Source: RGIG4074 sp964459165
Lineage (GTDB): Bacteria > Bacillota > Clostridia > Christensenellales > Borkfalkiaceae
Length of the DNA stretch: 42,296 nt
NCBI GenBank assembly: GCA_964459165.1
Contig: CAYWKM010000005.1
Location: 1 to 42,296 of the forward strand
Reading direction: 5' to 3'
The translations under genes were made by a program, and so were the position numbers. Positions 16,309 to 23,531 of the stretch are shown here, piece after piece; position 1 is the stretch's first letter; each line of letters opens with the position of its first letter. The notes beneath the pieces were generated by a model. It ran no database searches and was not told where the DNA came from. It worked only from the letters and a program-made list of their open reading frames with translations.

Positions 16309-17815
16309 AAGGAATTTATTAAATATCCGCCCCTTTCTCACGTGCTTTCTTGCAATGGCGGCGGGAATCGGATTTTCCTATCTCGTCGTCGCAACGGGCG
16401 CGCCCTTGTTTTTTGCCGCCTCGGCGTTCGCGTTTCCGATTCTTCTTCCGTTATTCAATCAAAACAAGCTTCGGGCGGCGTTTGTCGGATTCCTTGCCGC
16501 CGCCCTCTTTTTCGTCGGTATGTTGGCGTTTTCCGTTCAATATTCCGACTATTTCGTCATGCCCTTGGAGGACGGCGTCCACCTGCTTTCGGGCAGAATC
16601 GTCGGAAAAAGCGATACCGACGACGGGTTTTTATACGTTTTGTCCGGCATTGCCGCAGACGGAGCGGAGATAAAAGGGAAGCTCTCTTTTTCTTCGTCCG
16701 TCGATTTATCTTGCGGAAGCGTCGTTCGCTTTTATGCCGAAACGCAGAAGAATTCCTCTCTCTTTACCTACGGATATTTTTACGTAAACGATCTGCTGAG
16801 CGACGTGCGCTATTCCGCCCGCGTCCTTTCGGACGTTTCTCTGAACGGCTTTTCGTATGTTCCCCTCGCCTTTTTAAGGGAACGTATTTACGACGTTCTT
16901 TTTTCCGTCATGGAACAGAGCGAGGCTTCCGTATGCTACGCGCTCGTCACGGGCGATACGTCCGCCGTCGAGTACGGGCTGCTATCCAATATCCGTTACG
17001 GCGGCGTCGCGCATATCTTCGCCGTGTCCGGCTTGCATATCGGCGTCGTTTACGGCGGATTGCGGGCTCTTTTAAAGAGAGCGAAGGCGGCGCGGCTCGT
17101 TTCGGGCGTCGTCTGTCTTCTCGTCTCCTTTGCCTATGTCGCCCTGTGCGGCTTTACTCCCTCCGCCCTGCGCGCGTTTCTCATGTGCGTATGCGCCGAT
17201 TTGTCCTTTTATTTGAGGGGAAACGGCGATCTTTCCGAGAGCGTCGGATTCGCCGGCGCGGTTCTTTTGCTGTACAAGAGCGCGTATCTTTTTTCGATCG
17301 GCTTTCGCCTCTCCTTCGCCGCGACGCTCGGAATCGCTTTCTTTTCGGAACCGTTCGGTCGGCTTTTGAGCAAGGCAAGGATAAAGGGACGGCTTTTGTC
17401 CGTTCTCTCCTTAAAGTTTTCCGTCGACGTAGCGTTGTTTCCTATTCTCCTCGACGGTTTTTCCTATGTGTCGCTTTGGGGGTTTTTGTTGAATATCGTC
17501 GTTGTTCCGCTTCTTTCCCTTTGTTTTGCGCCGCTTCTCGCGTTGATTCTGCTCGGCTGCGCTTTCCCTTTTGCGGCCGGCGCGTTACTCTTCCTGCCGA
17601 AGGTCGTATTTGGCGGGCTATGCTTTCTGTTCGAATTTTTCGATTTTTCTTCGCTCGCGATAACCGGCTTTTCCTTCGGCTATGCGCAGATTCCTTATTA
17701 CGCCTGCGCGTTTGTCGCGAGCGGAAAGATCAACTTGAAAAGGGGCGCGCGCCTCTTTCTTTGCTTCTTCCTTTTTATCGTCGTCGTCTTTCTCGTCGTC
17801 ATGAGGAGCTTTTAA
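16298..17815 (+). CDS. comEC: ComEC/Rec2 competence channel lacking MBL domain
   Basis: A 505-aa polytopic membrane protein. Residues about 10-70 are hydrophobic, 80-200 form the OB-like soluble region of the DUF4131 type, and 210-480 make the Competence domain with HIFAVSGLHIG (about 239-249), GFTPSALRAFLM and several more membrane segments. ComEC forms the channel that carries single-stranded DNA into competent cells. Full-length homologues are about 700-800 aa and end in an MBL nuclease domain; this one stops after a last membrane helix, and no remnant follows. I chose ATG 16298, which overlaps the MBL gene by 11 bases, because an earlier in-frame start at 16268 would lengthen the overlap. 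Whether this is a working DNA channel or a paralogue with another job is open. Confidence 0.9.
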   Translation: MNSERNLLNIRPFLTCFLAMAAGIGFSYLVVATGAPLFFAASAFAFPILLPLFNQNKLRAAFVGFLAAALFFVGMLAFSVQYSDYFVMPLEDGVHLLSGRIVGKSDTDDGFLYVLSGIAADGAEIKGKLSFSSSVDLSCGSVVRFYAETQKNSSLFTYGYFYVNDLLSDVRYSARVLSDVSLNGFSYVPLAFLRERIYDVLFSVMEQSEASVCYALVTGDTSAVEYGLLSNIRYGGVAHIFAVSGLHIGVVYGGLRALLKRAKAARLVSGVVCLLVSFAYVALCGFTPSALRAFLMCVCADLSFYLRGNGDLSESVGFAGAVLLLYKSAYLFSIGFRLSFAATLGIAFFSEPFGRLLSKARIKGRLLSVLSLKFSVDVALFPILLDGFSYVSLWGFLLNIVVVPLLSLCFAPLLALILLGCAFPFAAGALLFLPKVVFGGLCFLFEFFDFSSLAITGFSFGYAQIPYYACAFVASGKINLKRGARLFLCFFLFIVVVFLVVMRSF

Positions 17816-17850
17816 GCTCGGAATATCCTTTTTTTTCATCGTCGTAACCC

Positions 17851-17879
17851 TTGATTTTGCTTCCCGAAAATGATATAAT
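17851..17879 (+). promoter_or_regulatory. Promoter of holA
   Basis: TTGATT at 17851-17856 and TATAAT at 17874-17879, 17 bases apart. A hairpin CTTGAAGC (17894-17901) / GCTTCAAG (17919-17926) lies in the short leader right after the expected start. Confidence 0.75.
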
Positions 17880-17956
17880 GAAAAAGGAGATTTCTTGAAG
17901 CGTTTCTTGAAAACGGCTGCTTCAAGGCGAAATCGAAGGGAAAGGGAGGAGTCGCT

Positions 17957-18940
17957 TTGAAATTTACGGCGTTGAAAAACAACATCAAAGAAGGCGGCGA
18001 GCGCGTCTATCTCTTCGAGGGGGAGGAGGCGTATTTTATCGAACGCGGCATGGAAGCGCTGAAAAGCGCGTTCGTTTCCGAGCCGTCGTTGAATTACTCT
18101 GTATTCGAGGGCGCGTCTTTAAAGGGGAACGCCGCGGAAGATTTTATTTCCGCCGTGTACGCCTATCCGTTTATGTCCGAAAAGAGGATGGTTCGCGTAA
18201 ATAATCTTTTCCTCACGGAAAAAGAGTACGAGCGGATCAAAACGGTCTTTGAAAATCCCTGCGAAAGTACCGTTCTCGTCGTCGTCAATACCGTAAAGCC
18301 GAAGGCGGGCTCGGTCGATCTGAAAAAGAAGCCGAACGTCGTCTTTGTCGATTGTTCCAAGGCGGACGAGGAAGACGTTTTAAAGTGGATATATATCACC
18401 ATGAAGAGAGCGGGCGTCGCGGCGGATTCTTCCGTCTGCAACCGAATCGCTTCCTACTGCGGGTTCGGCATGAGCAGAGTCTGCAAGGAGACGGAGAAGC
18501 TCGTTTCCTATGCGGGCGAGGGAGGACGCGTGTCCGCCGACGACGTAGAGGCTCTCGTCTATAAAGAGACGGATTACAAGATGTACGAGTTGACTTCCGC
18601 CGTCGTGAAAAAGAATTATACCCTCTTTATTTCCATCGCCGAGGATATGCTCGCCAAGGGGTACGACGAAATGAGCTTTTTGTCCGCTTTGGGCAATTAC
18701 TATAAAAACCTCTACGACTGTTTCGTGAGCGAAAAGAGCGATGCGGAAACGGCGAAGCTGATGGGGGTCAAGGAATACGCCGTGAAGAAGAACAGGCAAC
18801 AGGCGGGCAGGGTCGGCAAGGAGACTTTAAAGAAGTATTGCTCCGTTTTTTATCATGCCGTAGCGGATATTAAGAGCGGAAGCGTCTCCATGAAGTCCGC
18901 GCTCGCCGTTTCGATTGCCAAAATTTTTTTTGAAGATTAA
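17957..18940 (+). CDS. holA: DNA polymerase III delta subunit
   Basis: A 327-aa protein matching HolA, the clamp-loader subunit that opens the beta sliding clamp. The N terminus shows the family's typical run, YLFEGEEAYFIERGMEAL (19-36), followed by a P-loop-less AAA+ fold (NVVFVDCSKADEEDVLKWI, about 125-145), a helical lid with CGFGMSRVCKETEKL, and the C-terminal collar region (about 210-327) that holds SFLSALGNYYKNLYD. Length is typical. Translation most likely begins at TTG 17957, placed seven bases after GGGAGGAG; no ATG is near. The gene has its own promoter and is not obviously joined to cdaA. In many Firmicutes holA lies beside comEC, as it does here. Confidence 0.93.
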   Translation: MKFTALKNNIKEGGERVYLFEGEEAYFIERGMEALKSAFVSEPSLNYSVFEGASLKGNAAEDFISAVYAYPFMSEKRMVRVNNLFLTEKEYERIKTVFENPCESTVLVVVNTVKPKAGSVDLKKKPNVVFVDCSKADEEDVLKWIYITMKRAGVAADSSVCNRIASYCGFGMSRVCKETEKLVSYAGEGGRVSADDVEALVYKETDYKMYELTSAVVKKNYTLFISIAEDMLAKGYDEMSFLSALGNYYKNLYDCFVSEKSDAETAKLMGVKEYAVKKNRQQAGRVGKETLKKYCSVFYHAVADIKSGSVSMKSALAVSIAKIFFED

Positions 18941-18964
18941 AAAACGCTTTTCTTTTTGAGCGTA

Positions 18965-19019
18965 TAGAGTTATAATAGATAGAGTTATAATAGATAGAGA
19001 TATAACAGCTATAATAAGG
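18965..19019 (+). repeat. Three 15-bp tandem repeats, each with a TATAAT-like box
   Basis: Units at 18965-18979 and 18980-18994 are identical; 18995-19009 differs at three positions. TATAAT occurs at 18971-18976 and 18986-18991, TATAAC at 19001-19006, and a further TATAAT at 19010-19015. This is the only candidate promoter region for cdaA. No -35 hexamer sits at a proper distance from any box. Confidence 0.8.
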
Positions 19020-19042
19020 ATATCAAAGAAGGAGTCACCGAT

Positions 19043-19882
19043 ATGAACTTGGAAAGATTCGAACAGATAGGCGAAAGCTTCCGATCCTTTATTAAGGGAA
19101 GCTATCCTGTTTACGCATTGGAACTGATTTTGGCGTTCGTTCTCTTTTATTACGTCATTAAAGTATTGAAAGACAACAACGCGAACGCATTCGTCGTCGC
19201 CTATTCGCTGCTGATTGCGGCGGGAAGCGTTCTGACGCTATGCGCGGCGGGAATCTCTCTTACTCTGTATCTCGAATTTATCGTTTTGCTTTCCATGTTC
19301 TTTTTGCTTACATACAATTTGGAGATTAAGCGAAGCTTGACGAAGGTGAAGAAGGACGTGCACAGAAGCAATTTCGAGGCGGAAGAAAAGACCATGCAGC
19401 AGACGGAAGCCTGCATTTCCGCTCTCATTAAAGCCGTTCAGAATATGTCGAAGAAGGATACGGGCGCGCTCATCGTTCTCGCCAACAACAATTTGCCCAA
19501 GCAGATTATAGACAGCGGCATTATTTTGGACGCGGATATCTCCTCTCAGCTCATCGAGGGCATTTTTATCAATAAGGCGCCGCTGCATGACGGAGCGATG
19601 ATCATCAACGGACATAAGATCAAGGCGGCGGGTTGCTTTTTGCCCCTCACGCAGAATCAGAATATAGCCGCCGAATTCGGCACGCGTCACCGCGCGGCGA
19701 TCGGCGTGACGGAGGTCAGCGACGTGATTACCATTGTCGTCTCCGAAGAGACGGGTATCGTATCCGTCGTTAAGAAAGGAAAGATCGATCGCTATGCGGA
19801 TTACAATATGTTGAGAAACGTCCTCATCGAGTATTATTGGACGGGCTTCAACAAGACGAAAAAAAAGACGAAAGAGGAATAG
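19043..19882 (+). CDS. cdaA: Diadenylate cyclase CdaA
   Basis: The 279-aa membrane enzyme joins two ATP into c-di-AMP, the essential messenger for potassium, osmotic and cell-wall control. Three membrane segments fill residues about 20-95, then a short coiled linker and the DAC domain (about 125-260). The catalytic DGA motif (Asp183-Ala185 in LHDGAMII) and the RHR motif (Arg215-Arg217 in GTRHRAAIG) are both intact, so it should be active. The length and layout are those of CdaA, not DisA or CdaS. In most Firmicutes cdaA is followed by cdaR and glmM. Here a 40-aa membrane microprotein replaces cdaR, and glmM is absent. The ribosome site is AAGGAG near 19029. The stop codon overlaps the ribosome site of the microprotein. 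Confidence 0.97.
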   Translation: MNLERFEQIGESFRSFIKGSYPVYALELILAFVLFYYVIKVLKDNNANAFVVAYSLLIAAGSVLTLCAAGISLTLYLEFIVLLSMFFLLTYNLEIKRSLTKVKKDVHRSNFEAEEKTMQQTEACISALIKAVQNMSKKDTGALIVLANNNLPKQIIDSGIILDADISSQLIEGIFINKAPLHDGAMIINGHKIKAAGCFLPLTQNQNIAAEFGTRHRAAIGVTEVSDVITIVVSEETGIVSVVKKGKIDRYADYNMLRNVLIEYYWTGFNKTKKKTKEE

Positions 19883-19893
19883 GAGGATCGTAA

Positions 19894-20016
19894 ATGAAAT
19901 TTGTTCAGTTTTTAAAAAATGTATTTGTTCACAACTTCCAGTATAAGCTTCTCGCTTTCGTTCTCGCTCTTATCGTAGTGGTTTCGGCGAACGTCGTCTT
20001 TCTTTTGGGACAGTAA
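19894..20016 (+). CDS. CdaR/YbbR-like membrane microprotein, 40 aa
   Basis: A 40-codon frame from ATG 19894 to TAA 20014-20016. AGGAGG at 19881-19886, seven bases before the ATG, gives strong translational support. The product has a short basic start (KFVQFLKNVF), then HNFQYKLLAFVLALIVVVSA, a single membrane helix. The NFxxKLLAxxLAL pattern is what one sees at the N terminus of YbbR/CdaR proteins, which follow cdaA in most Firmicutes and regulate CdaA. The YbbR repeats that make up the rest of CdaR are missing, and the next gene starts two bases after the stop, so no frameshifted remainder exists. It could be a minimal CdaA partner, or an unrelated small membrane protein; position plus motif favour the first. 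Confidence 0.75.
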   Translation: MKFVQFLKNVFVHNFQYKLLAFVLALIVVVSANVVFLLGQ

Positions 20017-20018
20017 TC

Positions 20019-21236
20019 ATGGCGGAATGTATACAAATCCCCGAAATTCTTCTTCCGACGGTGGAGGATTTGTCAAAATGGTCGGTGATCGCGTGCGATC
20101 AGTTCACCTCGGACAGAGAATATTGGGAAAGAGTCAGAGAAGCGGTCGGACAGAGTCCCTCCGCCCTCGATTTGATTCTGCCGGAGGTCTATTTGAAGGA
20201 CGACGACGTAGACGTTCGCGTTTCCTCGATTCACCAAAAGATGAAGGAGTATTTGAAGGACGGTATTTTAAGAAAACTCGCGCCCGGCTTTATTCTCGTG
20301 GAAAGAAGGACGAATTACTCCTCCGAAGCGCGTTTCGGACTCATGCTCGCCGTCGATCTCGATACGTATTCGTATAAATCGGGCGAAAAAGCGCTTATTC
20401 GCGCTACCGAAGAGACCGTTTCGGACAGAGTTCCCGCTCGCATTAATGTGAGGAGGGGAGCCGCGATCGAAATTCCTCACGCCATGTTGCTTTACGACGA
20501 TAAGCAAAACGCCGTCCTCGGCGACGTCGTCGCTTCCAGAGATTCCTTTGAAACGCTTTATGACTTTGAGCTGAATATGGACGGGGGAAGGGTAAAAGGC
20601 TATTATATTCCCTATGAGAAATCCTTGGAGATCAGAGAGAGATTTTACGATCTCGTCGGAAGGAATGCGCTCGACAGCCGCATGAAGACGAACGCTCTTT
20701 TATTCGCCGTGGGGGACGGAAACCATTCGCTCGTCGCCGCAAAAGAGTATTGGGAAGAGAAAAAAGAATATTTAGCCGATGAAAAAATTTCGGCTGTTGC
20801 AGAATATGCGCTCGTCGAGGTCGTCAATATCTACGATAAATCGCTCGCCTTCGGACCTATTTACCGTTTCATTCATGTGACGAACCGCGAAAAATTCCTC
20901 TATACTTTGGAATCTTATACGACCTCTTACAACAGAGAGGGGGGAATCGTTTCCTTTACGGGGCATTACGATATTCCCGATATGATACGCAAGTTGGATA
21001 ATTACGCCAAGGCGTATATCGAAGTAAACGGCGGCAGTCTCGACTTTATATACGGCGAAGAGGAACTCAGAAGGCTTGTCGCCGATACGCCCGAATCCGT
21101 CGGCGTCATTTTCAATGCGATCGATAAATCGAATTTCTTCGATTTTATCAAAAAGGAAGGAACTCTTCCCCAAAAGACGTTTTCCATGGGCAAAGGGCCG
21201 GAAAAACGCTATTATCTCGAATGTAAGGAAATTTGA
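20019..21236 (+). CDS. DUF1015 family protein
   Basis: A 405-aa protein of the DUF1015 family (COG4198). It begins near IPEILLPTVEDLSKWSVIAC with the family's ACDQFTS segment and contains GDGNHSLVAAKEYW (about residues 237-250), the most conserved motif of the family, with Asp, Asn and His that look like active-site residues. The family is widespread in Clostridia, often beside serine biosynthesis genes (serA, serC), and has been proposed to act on serine or related amino acids; its function is not settled to my knowledge. Here the neighbour is aspartate kinase, 40 bases downstream. It starts two bases after the microprotein stop, with only GGGA (20007-20010) as ribosome site, so translation may depend on the upstream frame. 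No signal peptide or membrane segment. Confidence 0.88.
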   Translation: MAECIQIPEILLPTVEDLSKWSVIACDQFTSDREYWERVREAVGQSPSALDLILPEVYLKDDDVDVRVSSIHQKMKEYLKDGILRKLAPGFILVERRTNYSSEARFGLMLAVDLDTYSYKSGEKALIRATEETVSDRVPARINVRRGAAIEIPHAMLLYDDKQNAVLGDVVASRDSFETLYDFELNMDGGRVKGYYIPYEKSLEIRERFYDLVGRNALDSRMKTNALLFAVGDGNHSLVAAKEYWEEKKEYLADEKISAVAEYALVEVVNIYDKSLAFGPIYRFIHVTNREKFLYTLESYTTSYNREGGIVSFTGHYDIPDMIRKLDNYAKAYIEVNGGSLDFIYGEEELRRLVADTPESVGVIFNAIDKSNFFDFIKKEGTLPQKTFSMGKGPEKRYYLECKEI

Positions 21237-21276
21237 GATCGGCATTCATTTTTGATTCAGGAGTTAGGAAAGAGCC

Positions 21277-22608
21277 ATGGGCATAAAAGTATGTAAGTTT
21301 GGCGGCACTTCTATGGCCGACGGCAATATCATAAAAAGGGTTGCCGACATCGTCAATAGCGACAGCGAGCGCAGATACGTCGTCGTCTCCGCGCCCGGCA
21401 AGCGTTTCAGCGGCGATATCAAGGTTACCGACGTTCTCTATAAATGCTATTACGAGGTTCTCGCAACCGGAAAATGCAGCGAAAATTTTTCAAAAATCAG
21501 GGAACGTTTTCAGGGAATCGTAAAGGAGCTCGGTTCTCCCATACAGATCGACGCCGCTCTCGACGAGGCGGAAAGGCGGATCGTCGAAGAGAGAAGTCTC
21601 GATTTTACGACCTCGCGAGGGGAATATCTTTCGGGATTCATGACGGCGAAATATCTCGGGATTCCCTTTATCGACGCGCAGGACGTCGTCATGTTCCGCG
21701 CGGACGGAAGTTTGGACGCCGAGAGGAGCTACGGGCTTTTAGCCGAGGCGTTGAGGGGAAAGAGGCGCGCCGTCGTCGCGGGCTTTTACGGCTGCGACGT
21801 AAACGGGAAGGTCAAGACCTTTTCGAGGGGCGGATCGGATATTTCCGGCGCGATCGTCGCGAGAGCCGTCGGGGCGGACGTGTATGAAAATTGGAAGGAC
21901 GTCAGCGGCTTCATGGCTTGCGATCCGAGGATCGTCGATTCTCCGAAGCTTATCAAAACGCTCTCTTACAGGGAGCTGCGCGAGCTCTCCTATATGGGCG
22001 CGCCCGTCCTGCATACCGACAGTATTTTTCCCGTAAAGGGCGCAAATATTCCCATTCATATCAAAAACACCTTCCGCCCCGAGGATGAAGGAACGATGAT
22101 CGTTCCCATCACGCAGTATAAAAACAACGGAAATATCGTGACCAGTATCGCGGGGAAGAAGGACTTTACCGTCATTCTGATCGAAAAGTCCATGATGAAT
22201 TCCGAGATCGGATTTTTCCGCAAGGTATTTTCCATCCTTGAAAATTATAACGTTTCGGTCGAACATATTCCGTCCGGCATCGATACGACGTCCGTCGTCA
22301 TCGACAGCCAAATGCTGAAAAACGGCGTGCTCGAAAAGGTGCTTTCGGATATCGAAATGATCGTCAATCCCGATCATATCCGAATTTATAACGATATCGC
22401 CCTCGTCGCCACCGTCGGACACGGAATGTCCTCCTCCATCGGGACCTCCGGACGGCTCTTCAAGGCGCTTTCCGACGCGAACGTGAACGTAAGAATGATC
22501 GATCAGGGCTCTTCCGAGTTGAATATTATCGTCGGGGTAAACAATTCCGATTGCGATAGGTGCATCAAGGCGATTTACGAAGAGTTCTTCGGAGACGGAA
22601 AAAATTAA
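21277..22608 (+). CDS. lysC: Aspartate kinase
   Basis: The 443-aa enzyme makes aspartyl-4-phosphate, the first step toward lysine, threonine, methionine and diaminopimelate. The amino-acid kinase domain (1-285) opens with VCKFGGTSMADG (KFGGTS at 7-12) and contains FSRGGSDISGAIVARA. Two ACT domains (about 300-370 and 375-443) include EIGFFRKVFSILENYNVSVE and GTSGRLFKALSDANVNVRMI, so end-product control is likely. Size and order match monofunctional aspartate kinases with regulatory ACT repeats of the LysC/AKIII type. ATG follows AGGAGTTAGGAAAG loosely. It ends the cdaA-microprotein-DUF1015 cluster; a probable terminator follows at once. Which amino acid inhibits it cannot be told. Confidence 0.95.
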   Translation: MGIKVCKFGGTSMADGNIIKRVADIVNSDSERRYVVVSAPGKRFSGDIKVTDVLYKCYYEVLATGKCSENFSKIRERFQGIVKELGSPIQIDAALDEAERRIVEERSLDFTTSRGEYLSGFMTAKYLGIPFIDAQDVVMFRADGSLDAERSYGLLAEALRGKRRAVVAGFYGCDVNGKVKTFSRGGSDISGAIVARAVGADVYENWKDVSGFMACDPRIVDSPKLIKTLSYRELRELSYMGAPVLHTDSIFPVKGANIPIHIKNTFRPEDEGTMIVPITQYKNNGNIVTSIAGKKDFTVILIEKSMMNSEIGFFRKVFSILENYNVSVEHIPSGIDTTSVVIDSQMLKNGVLEKVLSDIEMIVNPDHIRIYNDIALVATVGHGMSSSIGTSGRLFKALSDANVNVRMIDQGSSELNIIVGVNNSDCDRCIKAIYEEFFGDGKN

Positions 22609-22617
22609 ATTTTTTGC

Positions 22618-22647
22618 GAATGCGCCCTTTCCGGAGCGTATTCTTTT
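22618..22647 (+). terminator. Probable terminator after lysC
   Basis: GAATGCGC (22618-22625) pairs with GCGTATTC (22636-22643, one G-U) and four T follow. The T tract is short, so strength is uncertain. From 22648 to 22735 nothing else is visible. Confidence 0.55.
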
Positions 22648-22735
22648 GATTGCCGACGGAAATAAGAGGAAACGGGACAAGGGATTGCCGTTCGGATTTT
22701 TAAATAGGGCGACGGAAGAATTTGTATGGAAGCGT

Positions 22736-22764
22736 TTGACAAAAAAAGGGATAACGGATATAAT
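22736..22764 (+). promoter_or_regulatory. Consensus promoter of the purine operon
   Basis: TTGACA at 22736-22741 and TATAAT at 22759-22764 with a 17-base spacer, a perfect sigma-A match. No PurR-box-like inverted repeat was seen near it. Confidence 0.92.
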
Positions 22765-22770
22765 ATAAAT

Positions 22771-22946
22771 ATATTGGATAAGAGAGATTTCCGTACGATT
22801 GATAAAAGCGGGCGACTGCGGGAGGGGTACGGAAAATATCGTCGTCGACCGGTTGGATCGTCCGTTTTTTTCGCAGGCGCATGATAGGCGCACGGGGATA
22901 GATCGGACGCGCCTTTTTTATTTTTTTTGTTTGCGGAGGCAAGAAT
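22771..22946 (+). promoter_or_regulatory. Structured pur operon leader, class not recognised
   Basis: The leader of about 176 bases opens with a perfect 9-bp stem, TTTCCGTAC (22788-22796) with GTACGGAAA (22827-22835), closing a G-rich 30-base loop. CGTCCG (22859-22864), followed by a T7 tract, can pair with CGGACG (22904-22909), and this would disturb the terminator at 22886. AGGCGCA occurs twice (22875-22881, 22886-22892), so the terminator has two possible left arms. This looks like an attenuator or riboswitch. I compared it by eye with purine, ZTP, PRPP/guanidine and T-box consensus and found no match. Confidence 0.6.
22886..22919 (+). terminator. Leader terminator before purE
   Basis: AGGCGC (22886-22891) pairs with GCGCCT (22909-22914) and is followed by T6 and, after one A, T8. 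It ends 27 bases before the purE ATG, so read-through must be regulated or partial. Confidence 0.7.
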
Positions 22947-23441
22947 ATGAAGAAAGTTGCGGTTATCATGGGCAGCGACAGCGATCTGCCCGTCGTGAAA
23001 AAGGCGATGGATACGCTAAAGGAATACGGCGTACCTTACGAGGTTCATGTGTATTCCGCGCATCGCACGCCCGTTCAGGCGAAGGAATTTTCGGAAAACG
23101 CAAGGAAGAACGGCTTCGGCGCGATCATCGCGGCGGCGGGGAAAGCCGCCCACCTCGCGGGGGCTATCGCGGCGAATACTACCCTTCCGGTCATCGGGAT
23201 TCCCGTCAAGTCGTCCACGCTCGACGGACTCGACGCGCTTCTCTCCACCGTGCAGATGCCTTCCGGCGTCCCTGTTGCCACCGTCGCGATTGACGGTGCG
23301 GTCAACGCTGCGCTTCTCGCGATCCAGATCCTGTCGGTCGCCGACGAGGAGCTCGCGGCCAAATTAAACAAAGAAAGAAAAGCAAGCGCGGAAAAGACGC
23401 TTGAAAAAGACGGCGTCATTGCGTCCGAATATAACGGTTAA
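22947..23441 (+). CDS. purE: N5-carboxyaminoimidazole ribonucleotide mutase
   Basis: The 164-aa PurE moves or adds the carboxyl group that makes CAIR in purine synthesis. Family motifs are clear: MGSDSD (8-13) that binds phosphate, SAHRTP (about 37-42) with the catalytic His, and AAGKAAHLAG. Class I enzymes use N5-CAIR made by PurK; class II use CO2 and AIR directly. No purK lies in this window, and the class cannot be settled by eye. ATG follows TGCGGAGGC by several bases. It is the first gene of the operon, behind the structured leader. A perfect hairpin with T tract covers its stop codon, so its expression is probably higher than that of the following genes. Confidence 0.97.
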   Translation: MKKVAVIMGSDSDLPVVKKAMDTLKEYGVPYEVHVYSAHRTPVQAKEFSENARKNGFGAIIAAAGKAAHLAGAIAANTTLPVIGIPVKSSTLDGLDALLSTVQMPSGVPVATVAIDGAVNAALLAIQILSVADEELAAKLNKERKASAEKTLEKDGVIASEYNG

Positions 23442-23461
23442 TTGCAAAATTAACCGTTTTT
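23433..23461 (+). terminator. Intra-operon terminator over the purE stop codon
   Basis: AACGGTTAATT (23433-23443) and AATTAACCGTT (23448-23458) form a perfect 11-bp stem with GCAA loop, followed by T residues to 23461. The purE TAA (23439-23441) lies inside the left arm, so ribosomes ending purE translation could disrupt it. Confidence 0.85.
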
Positions 23462-23531
23462 GCGTTTTTTCGGATGGCTTTTTTCAAAAGAGAAAATAAA
23501 TTTTTTATATCAATCGGAGGTTTTTTATTTT

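Noticed and set aside
17806..17836. Terminator after comEC
   Set aside because: A 5-bp palindrome and a separate GGAATATCC before eight T do not form one convincing stem, so it was not listed as a feature.
22788..22835. ZTP or guanidine/PRPP riboswitch in the pur leader
   Set aside because: The conserved ZTP 3' element CCGCCTGGGC and the ykkC ACGG...GGGA core were not found by eye. An Infernal search would decide.
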